64,000 nucleotides of DNA from Calothrix anomala FACHB-343 (lineage in GTDB: Bacteria > Cyanobacteriota > Cyanobacteriia > Cyanobacteriales > Nostocaceae), in NCBI RefSeq assembly GCF_014696435.1, contig NZ_JACJQG010000027.1, positions 1-64,000 on the forward strand, in the 5' to 3' direction. This document shows positions 52,816 to 62,019 of the stretch, piece by piece (position 1 is the stretch's first letter; every line of letters starts with the position of its first letter). Made by a program: the position numbers and the translations under genes. Below the pieces are notes generated by a model, which made no database searches, was not told the DNA's origin, and saw nothing but the letters and a program-made list of their open reading frames with translations.

Positions 52816-53325
52816 TTATTTGAGTTTAGCTAGACCATCAAGATTGAATTTTTCTATCCAAGCTTCCCTGTCTGCTGAGGTAAATCCTGGATCTTTAGAA
52901 AGCACCTTGACTTGGTACTTACCCACCAAAACCGAAGTTTGAGTATTACCTAGTTTGACTGAGGGGTAACCGCCAACTTGTTTGGTGCTATTGGAGAATT
53001 TAGCCGCCGCACCAGGAATACTAGTGGTGTCGGAAATAGACAATTGGGCGACAACTTTGCCATCTTTTTTCAAATTCGCTTCGGAAAAGCCTTTTTTCTC
53101 TTGAGTGTAGACACGTTGGTAACCATCACCCCCAGCCGGGAAGAATTGGTTTAATTTGCTACCTTGAGTCGCATCTTTAGCAACTGCTTGTCCGCTTTTT
53201 TGCCGACTGCTTTCTTGCTGTGCTTGATCGAAACGTCCGGGAGTTTTTGGCGAACATGCTGTAGTCAGTAGTAATACTGAAAGTAATACAGCCGCTAAAA
53301 TCCTCCGCCCACGTGGGAAAGTCAT
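52816..53325 (-). CDS. Lipoprotein of unknown function
   Basis: The 169-residue protein has a basic start, a hydrophobic core and the lipobox LTTAC (Cys near residue 24), so it should be lipidated at the outer face of the plasma membrane. The mature part is basic and Gln/Lys-rich at first (RFDQAQQESSRQKSGQAVAK) and then likely beta-rich (VGGYPSVKLGNTQTSVLVGK). AGGAGGAG upstream of ATG 53325 is a very strong ribosome binding site. Function unknown. Confidence 0.82.
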   Translation of the reverse strand: MTFPRGRRILAAVLLSVLLLTTACSPKTPGRFDQAQQESSRQKSGQAVAKDATQGSKLNQFFPAGGDGYQRVYTQEKKGFSEANLKKDGKVVAQLSISDTTSIPGAAAKFSNSTKQVGGYPSVKLGNTQTSVLVGKYQVKVLSKDPGFTSADREAWIEKFNLDGLAKLK

Positions 53326-53581
53326 ATTTTGCTCCTCCTGATGCTTGAGCTTTGAGGCAATTATCAGCGCTTGTTTAGCTTTTAGCCAGAAAATTTATTT
53401 TTTGATAATGATTTGGTGAGTATTGAGTATTACAATCAAAGACAAAAAAGTAGGGGCGCATGAGGAGGATAAGGTAAGCGAGAGGAAATCAGTTATAAGA
53501 GGAAAATTTTTCCGAAATTACCGGATATTCTCTTGGAATCAATTTATGTAACTGCCAAGAGTACATCTACAGGTGATTCAA

Positions 53582-54043
53582 ATGTATTTTTTAACTTTTT
53601 CCCTCCATTTTGATAGAGAACCTGGCCTAGATCAGGGTCGTTTATGCTTGCGCCATTTAGAAAAAGGGACTTTACGAGTTTGGCAAGCTACGTCAGCTAC
53701 AGATAAAAAGCAATACAAAGACAATTTTCATGAGAGAGGAGGATTTATACCACCTGAGTATAGAGTGCCAGGTCTAAAATCTTGGACTGTGAATACCAAA
53801 CCTATCTCCATGCCAGATAACCCAGGTGTTGATGGAAACTTCTACAAAATCGATCCACACGAAGTCAAAACCGATGAAGGTGGTATTAGAGGCGATTTTG
53901 GCATCCATAAAGATGGTAATGTTCCTGGCTCAATGGGATGTATTGTCATGAGTCCCGACCGGTTCCAGCAATTTGAAAAAGAAATCACTGAACTAGCTAA
54001 AGATGGTGTTACTTCTTTACCACTCTTTGTAACTTACAGCTAG
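53582..54043 (+). CDS. YkuD-like L,D-transpeptidase-type protein
   Basis: ATG 53582 gives 153 residues; the GTG at 53573 would add three. The end of the domain reads FGIHKDGNVPGSMGCIVMSP near residue 120, the H-x(n)-S-x-GC arrangement of L,D-transpeptidases with a presumed catalytic Cys. No signal peptide or peptidoglycan-binding domain is present, so it is shorter than usual YkuD proteins. It may be a prophage-like or intracellular homologue. Its gene converges with the methyltransferase gene. Confidence 0.68.
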   Translation: MYFLTFSLHFDREPGLDQGRLCLRHLEKGTLRVWQATSATDKKQYKDNFHERGGFIPPEYRVPGLKSWTVNTKPISMPDNPGVDGNFYKIDPHEVKTDEGGIRGDFGIHKDGNVPGSMGCIVMSPDRFQQFEKEITELAKDGVTSLPLFVTYS

Positions 54044-54083
54044 AAACAATATATTTTTTAACAATCTCTGGCTAACTGCGTTG

Positions 54084-54131
54084 AAAGTTGACTGTTGACT
54101 GTTGACTGTTGACAGTCAACAGTCAACTGTG
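54084..54131. repeat. Inverted STRR TTGACTG / CAGTCAA
   Basis: GTTGACTGTTGACTGTTGAC is followed by the inverted form CAGTCAACAGTCAACTGT, so the array folds on itself between two convergent genes and may serve as their terminator. Confidence 0.85.
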
Positions 54132-54132
54132 A

Positions 54133-54786
54133 CTATTCTGCTTCAGTCCGATAAGCTATGACAGCATAAAACGGATCTCCCCCTGGCGCGCCTAACCATT
54201 GGAGAATAGATGGCATGGTTGATTTATGCACAATGACTTCTGGAGTAGAAAATCCGGGGACTGAGGCAAAGTAGTTTTTCACTAGTTCGACTCTGGTTTC
54301 TTCTGTACCATCTCGCCAAGCTTGAATCGCTTTTTGATAAAACATCCGGTTAGAAAAGCTCATAATCGCTACACCACCGGGTTTGAGAATGCGGTGAATC
54401 TCTGAAAATATTGCTTCTGGGTACTGAATATATTGCACAGAAACGCAATTGAGAACCGCGTCAAAATCTCCATCTGCTAAGGGTAGCTGGGGGTTATCGT
54501 TGAGATTTTGCACAAAATAATGATTTAATTGGGGATTACGTGCCAACTCTTCAGCATTTAATCCATGCCCTTCAACGTGGGAAAACTGCATTTCTGGCGG
54601 GAGGTGGGATACCCAACTACTCATCAGATCTAAGATGCGCGTGTTAGGTTTAAGTCGCTGACGATATACATCTGTTAGCTGTGTAATAAATGCTTCATCA
54701 ACATGAGTAACAAATCGAGGGTAATTATAAAACAAATTGTCATTTGTGTCATCTAGCTTCAAGCGTTGATCTGGTCGCAAAATCAT
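54133..54786 (-). CDS. Class I SAM-dependent methyltransferase (Methyltransf_11 type)
   Basis: The 217-residue protein shows RILDLMSSWVSHLPP near residue 50 in the motif I position (without the usual GxGxG), LPLADGDFDAVLNCVSVQYI near 102 and EIHRILKPGGVAIMSFSNRM near 130, the post-motif signature. The substrate is unknown. The missing glycine-rich loop makes it atypical. Confidence 0.85.
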   Translation of the reverse strand: MILRPDQRLKLDDTNDNLFYNYPRFVTHVDEAFITQLTDVYRQRLKPNTRILDLMSSWVSHLPPEMQFSHVEGHGLNAEELARNPQLNHYFVQNLNDNPQLPLADGDFDAVLNCVSVQYIQYPEAIFSEIHRILKPGGVAIMSFSNRMFYQKAIQAWRDGTEETRVELVKNYFASVPGFSTPEVIVHKSTMPSILQWLGAPGGDPFYAVIAYRTEAE

Positions 54787-54938
54787 AACTTAAATCTTTA
54801 TTTTGGAGGATTTTTTCGCGAACTGAATTAATTTCAGTTAGGATTTAAATCGAGTAATTGGTATGATGCCTTACATATTTTAAAGGCAGATTAACAATTA
54901 AATGCACTTAGCTCGCAACATTCAATTCGTACTAATTA

Positions 54939-56558
54939 ATGTTGTACAAAACCCGAGTATTTCCGAGTATATGGCGGTCAATCTATTTATTTGTTAGATT
55001 GCCCTATGTGAGTTTGTTAGTTTGGCTGATTCCTTTAATATTGTGCAATTCTGGGCAAAATAGCCTGATGGCTCATGATGAAGGCTTTTATGCAGGGCGC
55101 GCAAGGCAAATGTTTGAATCTGGCGACTGGATAGCGCCTTGGGGAACTGCCCATCATAAAACTCCTGGCTCTTATTGGTTAATTGCGACGGCTTATCAGT
55201 TGCTGGGAGTGAGCGAATTTAGTGCCCGACTTCCCAGTGCGATCGCGGGAATTTTTTGTCTATTTACAATCTACGAAATTGCCAAAATTATATTAAGTCA
55301 AAAAGTAGCATGGCTCACAGCTATTATTTTAAGTGTGGAATTTCTCTGGCTACAATCATGTCGGCTAGCCGCTCCTGATATTCCCACAATTTTATTGGTA
55401 CTTGTAGGGATTTTATCTTTTCTGAAAGCAGAATTATCTCCAGATAAAAGCTATTTTTGGCTGTTTATTACTGGCTTAAGTTTTAGTTTAGGTTTTTTAT
55501 TAAGAAGCTTTGTAATTTTTCTGCCAATGGTGGCTTTATTACCTTATTTAATTGGGGAACATCGCCGTCATCAGCATCTTTTTAACCCTATTTTTTATGT
55601 GGGTTTAGTTGTGGGTTCAATTCCTACATTAGTTTGGTTGGGGTTAAGTTGGTTGCGCTTTGGCAATGATACTATTGGACAATTACTAGGGTTTGTGGTA
55701 GAGCTAGGTTCGGAAGACCGCAACCATAATGGATTTTTCTTCTATTTCTGGAATATTCCTTTAAAATCATTTCCTTGGGTTTTTTTCAGCCTTTTAGGGA
55801 TGGCTGTAGTTATAAAACGTCCTATTCCTCGCTACCAGTTACTTGTAGTCGGTTTTCCTGTAGTTTTATTTACTGAACTGAGCATTTTCTCTACTCGTCT
55901 TTCTCACTACGCGCTTTGTCTATATCCTTTTATAGCTTTATTAGCGGCTGTTGGTTTAGATTGGCTGGGTAAGCTGTATCAGCAAGGATTTACACCTCAG
56001 ACTCAGGCGAAGAAATATCTTCCCCGAAATTTTAGTTACGCTTTTGGAGTTTTCAGTATTGTCTTGCTGTGCGCAGGAATATTGGCTCTGAATTACGGCG
56101 ATGCTTACCTTAAACAACGGGCAATTCCCTGTTTAATTTTAGGATTAGGCTGGTTAACAGTACCTTTGATATGGATTGCGCGTCACAGATTTGGGCAAAA
56201 GTTTTTGAGCGATCGCTATTGGTTAGCTAGTTGGTTAATTCCCTGTTGGCTAACTTTAGTTATGGCTGGTAATTTAGGGTTTTTAGGTGATTACAATCCA
56301 AATTTTAAGGCTTTTTTCCAACGGCCAGCGATCGCCTCTATTCTCCATTCTCATCCGGTTTATTTTGCTCAAGTCGAAGATAAAAACTCTGTATTGCTGA
56401 ATTTCTACACTCCCATACCTGCTGCTAGGGTTAGCGCTATTTCTCAAGTCCCTGTATTGAGCTATGCTTGGATATCTGCAAATAACCAGCAATTATCCAC
56501 GCCTTATCGCGTTATTGCTACACTACAAGAGTACCAGCTGATTCAAGTCCTACCTTAA
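54939..56558 (+). CDS. GT39/ArnT-like glycosyltransferase
   Basis: The 539-residue integral membrane protein has about 11-13 helices and the first-loop acidic signature AHDEGFYAGRARQMFESGDW near residue 46 followed by KTPGSYWLIA near 70, characteristic of PMT/ArnT family transferases that use polyprenyl-phosphate sugars. Acceptor and sugar are unknown. ATG 54939 lacks a strong Shine-Dalgarno. A MarR-led operon follows after 78 bp. Confidence 0.9.
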   Translation: MLYKTRVFPSIWRSIYLFVRLPYVSLLVWLIPLILCNSGQNSLMAHDEGFYAGRARQMFESGDWIAPWGTAHHKTPGSYWLIATAYQLLGVSEFSARLPSAIAGIFCLFTIYEIAKIILSQKVAWLTAIILSVEFLWLQSCRLAAPDIPTILLVLVGILSFLKAELSPDKSYFWLFITGLSFSLGFLLRSFVIFLPMVALLPYLIGEHRRHQHLFNPIFYVGLVVGSIPTLVWLGLSWLRFGNDTIGQLLGFVVELGSEDRNHNGFFFYFWNIPLKSFPWVFFSLLGMAVVIKRPIPRYQLLVVGFPVVLFTELSIFSTRLSHYALCLYPFIALLAAVGLDWLGKLYQQGFTPQTQAKKYLPRNFSYAFGVFSIVLLCAGILALNYGDAYLKQRAIPCLILGLGWLTVPLIWIARHRFGQKFLSDRYWLASWLIPCWLTLVMAGNLGFLGDYNPNFKAFFQRPAIASILHSHPVYFAQVEDKNSVLLNFYTPIPAARVSAISQVPVLSYAWISANNQQLSTPYRVIATLQEYQLIQVLP

Positions 56559-56608
56559 GGCGGATGGCGCTCGGTTGTTGCAAACTAAAATTTAGTTAGT
56601 TAAAATAA

Positions 56609-56625
56609 TAGTACGCGCACTAAAT
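56609..56625 (+). promoter_or_regulatory. Candidate MarR operator upstream of marR
   Basis: TAGTACGCGCACTA (56609-56622) is an imperfect palindrome just 14 bp before the MarR start. The 15-mer GTACGCGCACTAAAT matches a 15-mer before the hlyD gene at 12 of 15 positions, as expected of a shared operator. Confidence 0.55.
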
Positions 56626-56636
56626 AATTATTGGCT

Positions 56637-57104
56637 ATGGTGTCTATATCTAAGGATTCTGAAATATTGGAGTCGTGGCAGCAAGTTCTGGCACCATACA
56701 GCATCGGCTACAGAATTAAGCTACTCTCGCAGCTGCTGACTCGCAAGTTTACAGAAAAGCTAGAACCTTTTGGATTGACACCCTTTCATTGGTTAGTATT
56801 GTGCTGTTTGTGGCAAGAAGATGGCTTACCTACTTCCAGTATTGGCGATAAGCTCAAGCAAGTGGGCGGAACTTTAACAGGCGTATTAGATCGGATGGAA
56901 GAACGGGGTTTAGTGCGTCGCGAAAGAGATGCGCACGATCGCCGCATCTGGAGAATTTGGCTGACGGATGCGGGTAAGGAATTAGAAAAAGTTTTACCAC
57001 CCCTGGCGGCAGATTTGCGCGATCAAGCCATGATGGGGATTTCGGCTTCAGAACGAGAATTATTTTCCCAGTTATTAAATCGGGCGATCGCGAATTTGGG
57101 CTAG
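56637..57104 (+). CDS. MarR-family transcriptional regulator
   Basis: ATG 56637 gives 155 residues; a TTG at 56631 would add two. The winged helix-turn-helix is at about residues 35-100 with DGLPTSSIGDKLKQVGGTLT as recognition region and the wing RMEERGLVRRERDAHDRRIW. MarR dimers usually repress nearby efflux genes and release on binding a phenolic or other ligand. The next genes are an HlyD protein and two MFS pumps, so it probably represses them and itself. Confidence 0.93.
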   Translation: MVSISKDSEILESWQQVLAPYSIGYRIKLLSQLLTRKFTEKLEPFGLTPFHWLVLCCLWQEDGLPTSSIGDKLKQVGGTLTGVLDRMEERGLVRRERDAHDRRIWRIWLTDAGKELEKVLPPLAADLRDQAMMGISASERELFSQLLNRAIANLG

Positions 57105-57298
57105 GGGCTAGTTAAGAGTAAGCTAATGCGCATATCAATTGCATAAATACTAATAAGGGCTGTCAACAGTCAACAGTCAACAGTCCTCACAATGGATTTT
57201 GCAACTTAAAAGCAGAATAGCTTAGAGACTCTTACTTGAGAATCAGCAACAATCGCCCAATTGGGTGAAGTACTGTAAAGTTTTGTTTTGCATAATAA

Positions 57299-57360
57299 TA
57301 GTACGCACGCGAAGGGAACGCTATATAAAGGCTAGTAGTTAAATATTACGCATACTAAAT
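57299..57360 (+). promoter_or_regulatory. Candidate MarR operators upstream of hlyD
   Basis: TAGTACGCACGC (57299-57310) and TTACGCATACTAAAT (57346-57360) repeat the sequence seen before marR. The latter ends 39 bp before the hlyD start. Between them lies GGAACGCTATATAAAG, which may include a -10 box. The stretch 57105-57298 holds only STRR-like CAACAGT units (57163-57183). Confidence 0.5.
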
Positions 57361-57398
57361 AAAATTATTCAATCATTGAGTTAGGGGAGTTAACAATT

Positions 57399-58883
57399 AT
57401 GGGCGCTACTACTGGTAACGGATACAAAAAAAGCAGTATTTCTGTGATCGAGCCAGAATTAATTACTGATATTGAGAGTTTGGAAGCTGTTACCGCTAGT
57501 CCAGAAGCAACAGTTGTCACTCCCGAGGCTCCCACAGAACAGCAGCCAGAGTTAGAAACAGAGAAAAAAGCTGAGAAAAAACGCAAAAAACCAATCGGTT
57601 TGATTTTAGCTGGGTTAGGTGTAGGAGCGATCGCGGCTGGTGGTTTTGGATATAACTATTGGCAATATGCTTCGGCTCACGAATCCACAGATAACGCTAC
57701 AGTGGTGGGCAATATTCACCAAGTTGCTAGCCGCATTCCTGGAACTGTGAGCCAGGTACTAGTGAATGATAACCAGCTAGTGCAGCCAGGACAGTTATTA
57801 GTAAAACTCGATCCACAAGATTATCAAAGTAAAGTCCAGCAAGCGCAAGCGGCGCTACAAACTGCGCGCAGTCAAGCGGAAGCCGCACAAGCAAATATTT
57901 TATTAGCTTCGCAAACCTCTACTGGTAAAACAACTCAGGCGCAGGGAGATGTCAGCAGTGCAGTAGCTGCAATTTCCACAGCCCAAGCTGCAGTTAGAGA
58001 AGCACAAGCCGGGATACCCGCCGCCCAAGCGGAAGTACAATTAGCGCAAGCCGGAATACCCGCCGCCCAAGCCCAAGTCGCCCAGGCGAATGCGAATTTG
58101 GCAAAAGCCCAAACAGATTACAACCGTTACAGCAGCTTATTTAAAGAAGGCGCAATTGCGCGTCAGCAATTAGATACAGCCAGAGCCGCCTATGATGTGG
58201 CTGTAGCGCAGAAAAATGCGGCGGTTCAGGGAGTCGAACAAGCCCAAGCGAGGTTAGCTGCGGCGAAAGTGGGCGTAGCTAAAGCCCAATCCCAACTAGC
58301 GCAAGCACAAGAAGGCGTCACCAGCGCCCAAGCCAAACTCGCCGCGTCGAAAGGCGGATTGCAACAAGCCACCGCTACCGGACAGGATACCGCAGTTAAA
58401 CAAAGTCAGTACGAAGCAGCTAAAGCCGCGATCGCGCAGGCTGAAGCATCGTTAAAAGATGCGCAGTTACAACTTTCTTACACAAATATTACCGCTCCCA
58501 GTGCCGGACGAGTAGGCAGGAAAAATGTTGAAGTTGGTAACCGGGTACAAGTCGGGACACCATTAATGGCGATCGTTGATAACGGCTATTGGGTAGTAGC
58601 CAACTTTAAAGAAACCCAATTGAATAAAATGCAACCCGGACAGCCAGTAGAAGTCAAGCTCGATGCTTTTCCGAATCACCAGTTTACAGGTCGAGTTGAT
58701 AGTATTTCACCCGCTTCTGGTGCGCAATTTGCCTTATTACCGCCAGATAACGCCACTGGTAACTTTACCAAAATCGTCCAACGGATTCCTGTCAAAGTAA
58801 TTTTAGACCAAAAGAGTATTCAAGGATATGACTCGCGGATTACGCCAGGGATGTCTGCAGAAGTTACTGTAGAGGTTAAGTAA
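57399..58883 (+). CDS. HlyD/EmrA-type membrane fusion protein
   Basis: The 494-residue protein has an unusually long, acidic Ala/Thr/Glu N-terminal cytoplasmic region (about 65 residues, ending KKAEKKRKKP), one membrane helix (69-90, IGLILAGLGVGAIAAGGFGY), a lipoyl half near 100-140 (ASRIPGTVSQVLVNDNQLVQ), a very long Ala/Gln-rich coiled-coil hairpin with near-repeats (AQAGIPAAQAEVQLAQAGIP), and a second lipoyl half with beta barrel (APSAGRVGRKNVEVGNRVQV). This is an EmrA-type adaptor that would link an MFS pump to the cell exterior. Confidence 0.92.
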   Translation: MGATTGNGYKKSSISVIEPELITDIESLEAVTASPEATVVTPEAPTEQQPELETEKKAEKKRKKPIGLILAGLGVGAIAAGGFGYNYWQYASAHESTDNATVVGNIHQVASRIPGTVSQVLVNDNQLVQPGQLLVKLDPQDYQSKVQQAQAALQTARSQAEAAQANILLASQTSTGKTTQAQGDVSSAVAAISTAQAAVREAQAGIPAAQAEVQLAQAGIPAAQAQVAQANANLAKAQTDYNRYSSLFKEGAIARQQLDTARAAYDVAVAQKNAAVQGVEQAQARLAAAKVGVAKAQSQLAQAQEGVTSAQAKLAASKGGLQQATATGQDTAVKQSQYEAAKAAIAQAEASLKDAQLQLSYTNITAPSAGRVGRKNVEVGNRVQVGTPLMAIVDNGYWVVANFKETQLNKMQPGQPVEVKLDAFPNHQFTGRVDSISPASGAQFALLPPDNATGNFTKIVQRIPVKVILDQKSIQGYDSRITPGMSAEVTVEVK

Positions 58884-58972
58884 ATTATTGGTCAATAGTC
58901 CACAGTCAATAGTCCACAGTCTCAAAATTCATAATCCTGAACTATTGACCATTGATCCATAACCATTGACTC

Positions 58973-59005
58973 TTGTACAGACGCGATTAATCGCGTCTCT
59001 AACAA
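58973..59005. repeat. Dispersed hairpin repeat GTACAGACGCGAT
   Basis: TTGTACAGACGCGATTAATC and GCGTCTCTAAC form the same palindrome as at 47745-47775. It lies 15 bp before the start of the first MFS gene of the efflux operon, between STRR units (CCATTGA) and the coding region. Confidence 0.85.
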
Positions 59006-59019
59006 CTGACCCTTAAATA

Positions 59020-60291
59020 ATGCCTAAAATTCAGCTGCTTCTACCTGCATTAAAATCCAAAAATTACCGCTTGTTTTTTGCCGGACAAGGTATTTCTCTG
59101 ATTGGGACTTGGATGACTCAACTAGCTACAATTTGGCTAGTTTATAGCTTAACAAACTCACCATTACTCTTAGGAGTTGTGGGATTTACTAGCCAAATTC
59201 CTAGTTTCTTTCTTGCTCCCTTTGGGGGCGTTTTTGTAGATCGCTTTTCGCGCTATCGTACCTTAATTTTTACCCAAGTTATGGCGATGATTCAGTCCTT
59301 AGCATTGGCGGCGCTGGCGCTAACGGGTGTGATTCAGGTATGGCATATTATTGCTTTAAGCTTATTCCAGGGATTTATTAACGCCTTAGATGCACCAGCC
59401 AGACAAGCTTTTGTGCCAGAACTGGTGGAACGGCGCGAAGATTTAGCCAATGCGATCGCTATTAATTCAACTATGATTAACGGGGCGCGATTAATTGGCC
59501 CGGCGATTGGCGGTTTAATTATTGCTAGAATTGGCGCTGCTTACTGTTTCCTTATCGATGGTTTAAGCTATATTGCTGTGATTGCTGCCTTATTAGCAAT
59601 GACAATTAAACCTTGGCAAGTACCAGTAAATAATGGCAATCCCCTACAAAGAGTTAAAGAAGGATTTGTCTATGCTTTTAGCTTTCCACCAATCAGAGCA
59701 ATTTTATTACTATCAACTTTAGTCAGCTTAATGGGATTACAAAATACTATTTTAGTGCCCATTTTTGCAGAAGAAATTCTCAAAGGTGGTGCCGAAACAT
59801 TAGGATTTTTGATGGCTGCTTCTGGAGTTGGCGCATTATCAGGTGGAATTTATCTAGCTACGAGACAAACTATATTAGGTATTGGCAAATTAATAGCTAT
59901 AGCTCCAGCAATTCTCGGAGTCGGTTTAATAGCTTTTTCTGTTTCTCGATTTTTACCGCTTTCTTTATTCACAATGTTATTTGTTGGCTTAGGCACAATT
60001 CTCCAAATTGCTGCTAGCAACACATTTTTACAAACAATTGTAGAAGAAGACAAGCGCGGTAGATTAATGAGTTTGTATACCATGTCATTTCTAGGTATGA
60101 TTCCTCTAGGTAATTTATTAGGAGGTTTTTTAGCTAATCGCATTGGTGCTACTAATACATTAATTATTGATGGCATAGTTTGTATTATTGGCTCAATAAT
60201 TTTTGGTAAGCAACTCCCGGCATTAAGGGAATTAGTGATACCTGTTTATGAACAAAAAGGCATTTTAAAACCGTTAAAAAGTTCTAGATAA
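59020..60291 (+). CDS. MFS transporter, MFS_3/EntS type
   Basis: The 423-residue protein has 12 predicted helices, the opening ALKSKNYRLFFAGQGISLIG and GTWMTQLATIWLVYSLT, and the MFS motif A GGVFVDRFSRYRTLI near residue 68. The family exports enterobactin-like and other small molecules. A mid-protein block ALDAPARQAFVPELVERRED near 125 is typical for this subfamily. It is transcribed with the fusion protein upstream and the second pump downstream. Confidence 0.92.
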   Translation: MPKIQLLLPALKSKNYRLFFAGQGISLIGTWMTQLATIWLVYSLTNSPLLLGVVGFTSQIPSFFLAPFGGVFVDRFSRYRTLIFTQVMAMIQSLALAALALTGVIQVWHIIALSLFQGFINALDAPARQAFVPELVERREDLANAIAINSTMINGARLIGPAIGGLIIARIGAAYCFLIDGLSYIAVIAALLAMTIKPWQVPVNNGNPLQRVKEGFVYAFSFPPIRAILLLSTLVSLMGLQNTILVPIFAEEILKGGAETLGFLMAASGVGALSGGIYLATRQTILGIGKLIAIAPAILGVGLIAFSVSRFLPLSLFTMLFVGLGTILQIAASNTFLQTIVEEDKRGRLMSLYTMSFLGMIPLGNLLGGFLANRIGATNTLIIDGIVCIIGSIIFGKQLPALRELVIPVYEQKGILKPLKSSR

Positions 60292-60359
60292 ATATGCCTG
60301 CTACTGCCTAATTTAATAGAATTATTCCTGCGCCAAGCAACTAAAAACGGAGCAATTTT

Positions 60360-61946
60360 ATGGCTAATACTGGCACCATCCAGCAGCATACTTCCCGCCC
60401 CCCAGAAAATATCCCTCTCAGAACTTGGATTGGTGTATTAGCCAGTATGCTTGGTGCATTCATGGCGGTTTTGGATATTCAAATTACCAACGCTTCATTA
60501 CAAGAAATTCAAGCTAGTTTAGGTGCAACTTTAGAAGAAGGTTCCTGGATTTCTACGGCTTATCTAGTTGCAGAAATTGTAGTTATCCCTCTGACAGGTT
60601 GGCTTTCGCGGGTGTTTTCTTTACGACGTTATCTATTAGTTAATACAGTATTATTTATCTTCTTTTCTATATGTTGCGCTTGGGCGTGGAACCTCAACTC
60701 TATGATTGTCTTCCGCGCTTTACAAGGGTTTACAGGTGGGGTTTTAATTCCTTCAGCCATGACAGTTGTACTGACAACTTTACCCCCCTCTAAGCAAGCA
60801 GTAGGATTAGCTGCATTTGGGATTACCGCAGTTTTTGCACCCTCAATTGGCCCCACATTAGGCGGTTGGTTAACAGAAAATTTTAGTTGGCAATATAGCT
60901 TTTATATCAATTTATTTCCCGGTATATTAATGCTAACCGGCGTATGGTATGGCATTAAACAAGATCAACCGCAATTACAATTACTAAAACAAGGTGATTG
61001 GTGGGGAATTATTTCAATGGCGATTGGCTTAGGTTCCCTACAAGTTGTATTAGAAGAAGGTAGCCGGAAAGATTGGTTTAGTTCCGCTTTCATTGTCCGC
61101 TTAAGTGTAATTGCGGCAATTTTTATAACTTTATTTTTAATAATAGAATTAACTCGCAAACAACCGTTTATTAATTTAAGATTAGTGCTGAAGCGAAATT
61201 TTGGTTTAGCGAGTGTTATTAATATTTCCCTGGGTGTGGGATTATATGGTTCGATTTATATTTTACCTTTATATCTCGCCCAAATTCAGAAATATAATGC
61301 TCTACAAATTGGTGAAGTGTTAATTTGGGCAGGAATTCCCCAATTATTTATTATTCCGTTTATTCCTAAATTAATGCAACGCATTGATGTGCGGTTTATG
61401 GTGGCTGTAGGAGTTTCCCTATTTGCCCTCAGTGCTTTTATGAATGCAGGAATGACATATCAAACAGGATTAGATCAATTAAGATGGTCGCAATTAGTCA
61501 GAGCGATGGGACAACCATTAATTATGGTACCTCTAACTACTATCGCTACGGCGGGATTGAGTCCTAAAGAAGCGGGTTCGGCAAGTGGTTTATTTAATAT
61601 GATGCGGAATATGGGAGGTTCTTTAGGGATTGCGGCATTAGCAACTTTATTAACTAATCGAGAGCAATTTCACTCGAATCGATTAGGTGATAGCGTATCT
61701 TTATATAATCCTGAAACTCAACAGCGCATCGACCAAATGACCCAATATTTTATCAGTCGAGGAGCAGATTTAAGTACGGCGCAAAATCAGGCGATCGCAT
61801 CTATATCAAATATTGTCCGTCGCGAAGCCTTTGTGATGGCTTTTAATGATTGTTTTCACTTTATTGCCATTGCTTTATTATTAAGCGGCTTGGCGATTAT
61901 TTTTATTAAAAAAGTTAAGGCTACAGGTGCTACTGCTGCTCATTAA
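60360..61946 (+). CDS. DHA2-family MFS drug exporter (EmrB/QacA type)
   Basis: The 528-residue protein has about 14 helices with the DHA2 opening AVLDIQITNASLQEIQASLG and EEGSWISTAYLVAEIVVIPL near residue 36, motif A-like GWLSRVFSLRRYLL near 80, and the QGFTGGVLIPSAMTVVLTTL stretch near 120 (motif C region). Pairing with an EmrA-type protein suggests an EmrAB-like drug efflux pump. Regulation by the MarR protein at 56637 is likely. Confidence 0.94.
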   Translation: MANTGTIQQHTSRPPENIPLRTWIGVLASMLGAFMAVLDIQITNASLQEIQASLGATLEEGSWISTAYLVAEIVVIPLTGWLSRVFSLRRYLLVNTVLFIFFSICCAWAWNLNSMIVFRALQGFTGGVLIPSAMTVVLTTLPPSKQAVGLAAFGITAVFAPSIGPTLGGWLTENFSWQYSFYINLFPGILMLTGVWYGIKQDQPQLQLLKQGDWWGIISMAIGLGSLQVVLEEGSRKDWFSSAFIVRLSVIAAIFITLFLIIELTRKQPFINLRLVLKRNFGLASVINISLGVGLYGSIYILPLYLAQIQKYNALQIGEVLIWAGIPQLFIIPFIPKLMQRIDVRFMVAVGVSLFALSAFMNAGMTYQTGLDQLRWSQLVRAMGQPLIMVPLTTIATAGLSPKEAGSASGLFNMMRNMGGSLGIAALATLLTNREQFHSNRLGDSVSLYNPETQQRIDQMTQYFISRGADLSTAQNQAIASISNIVRREAFVMAFNDCFHFIAIALLLSGLAIIFIKKVKATGATAAH

Positions 61947-61952
61947 ATATTC

Positions 61953-61979
61953 AACCTCTCTCCCAAACGAAGAGAGGTT
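61953..61979. terminator. Hairpin between convergent MFS and fcl genes
   Basis: AACCTCTCT and AGAGAGGTT form a perfect nine-base stem with a nine-base loop. A T-run is lacking on the plus strand; it may work in both directions. Confidence 0.7.
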
Positions 61980-62019
61980 AATCAAAAAGTCAAAATCCTG
62001 TTCAACAACTCCCATTTAT

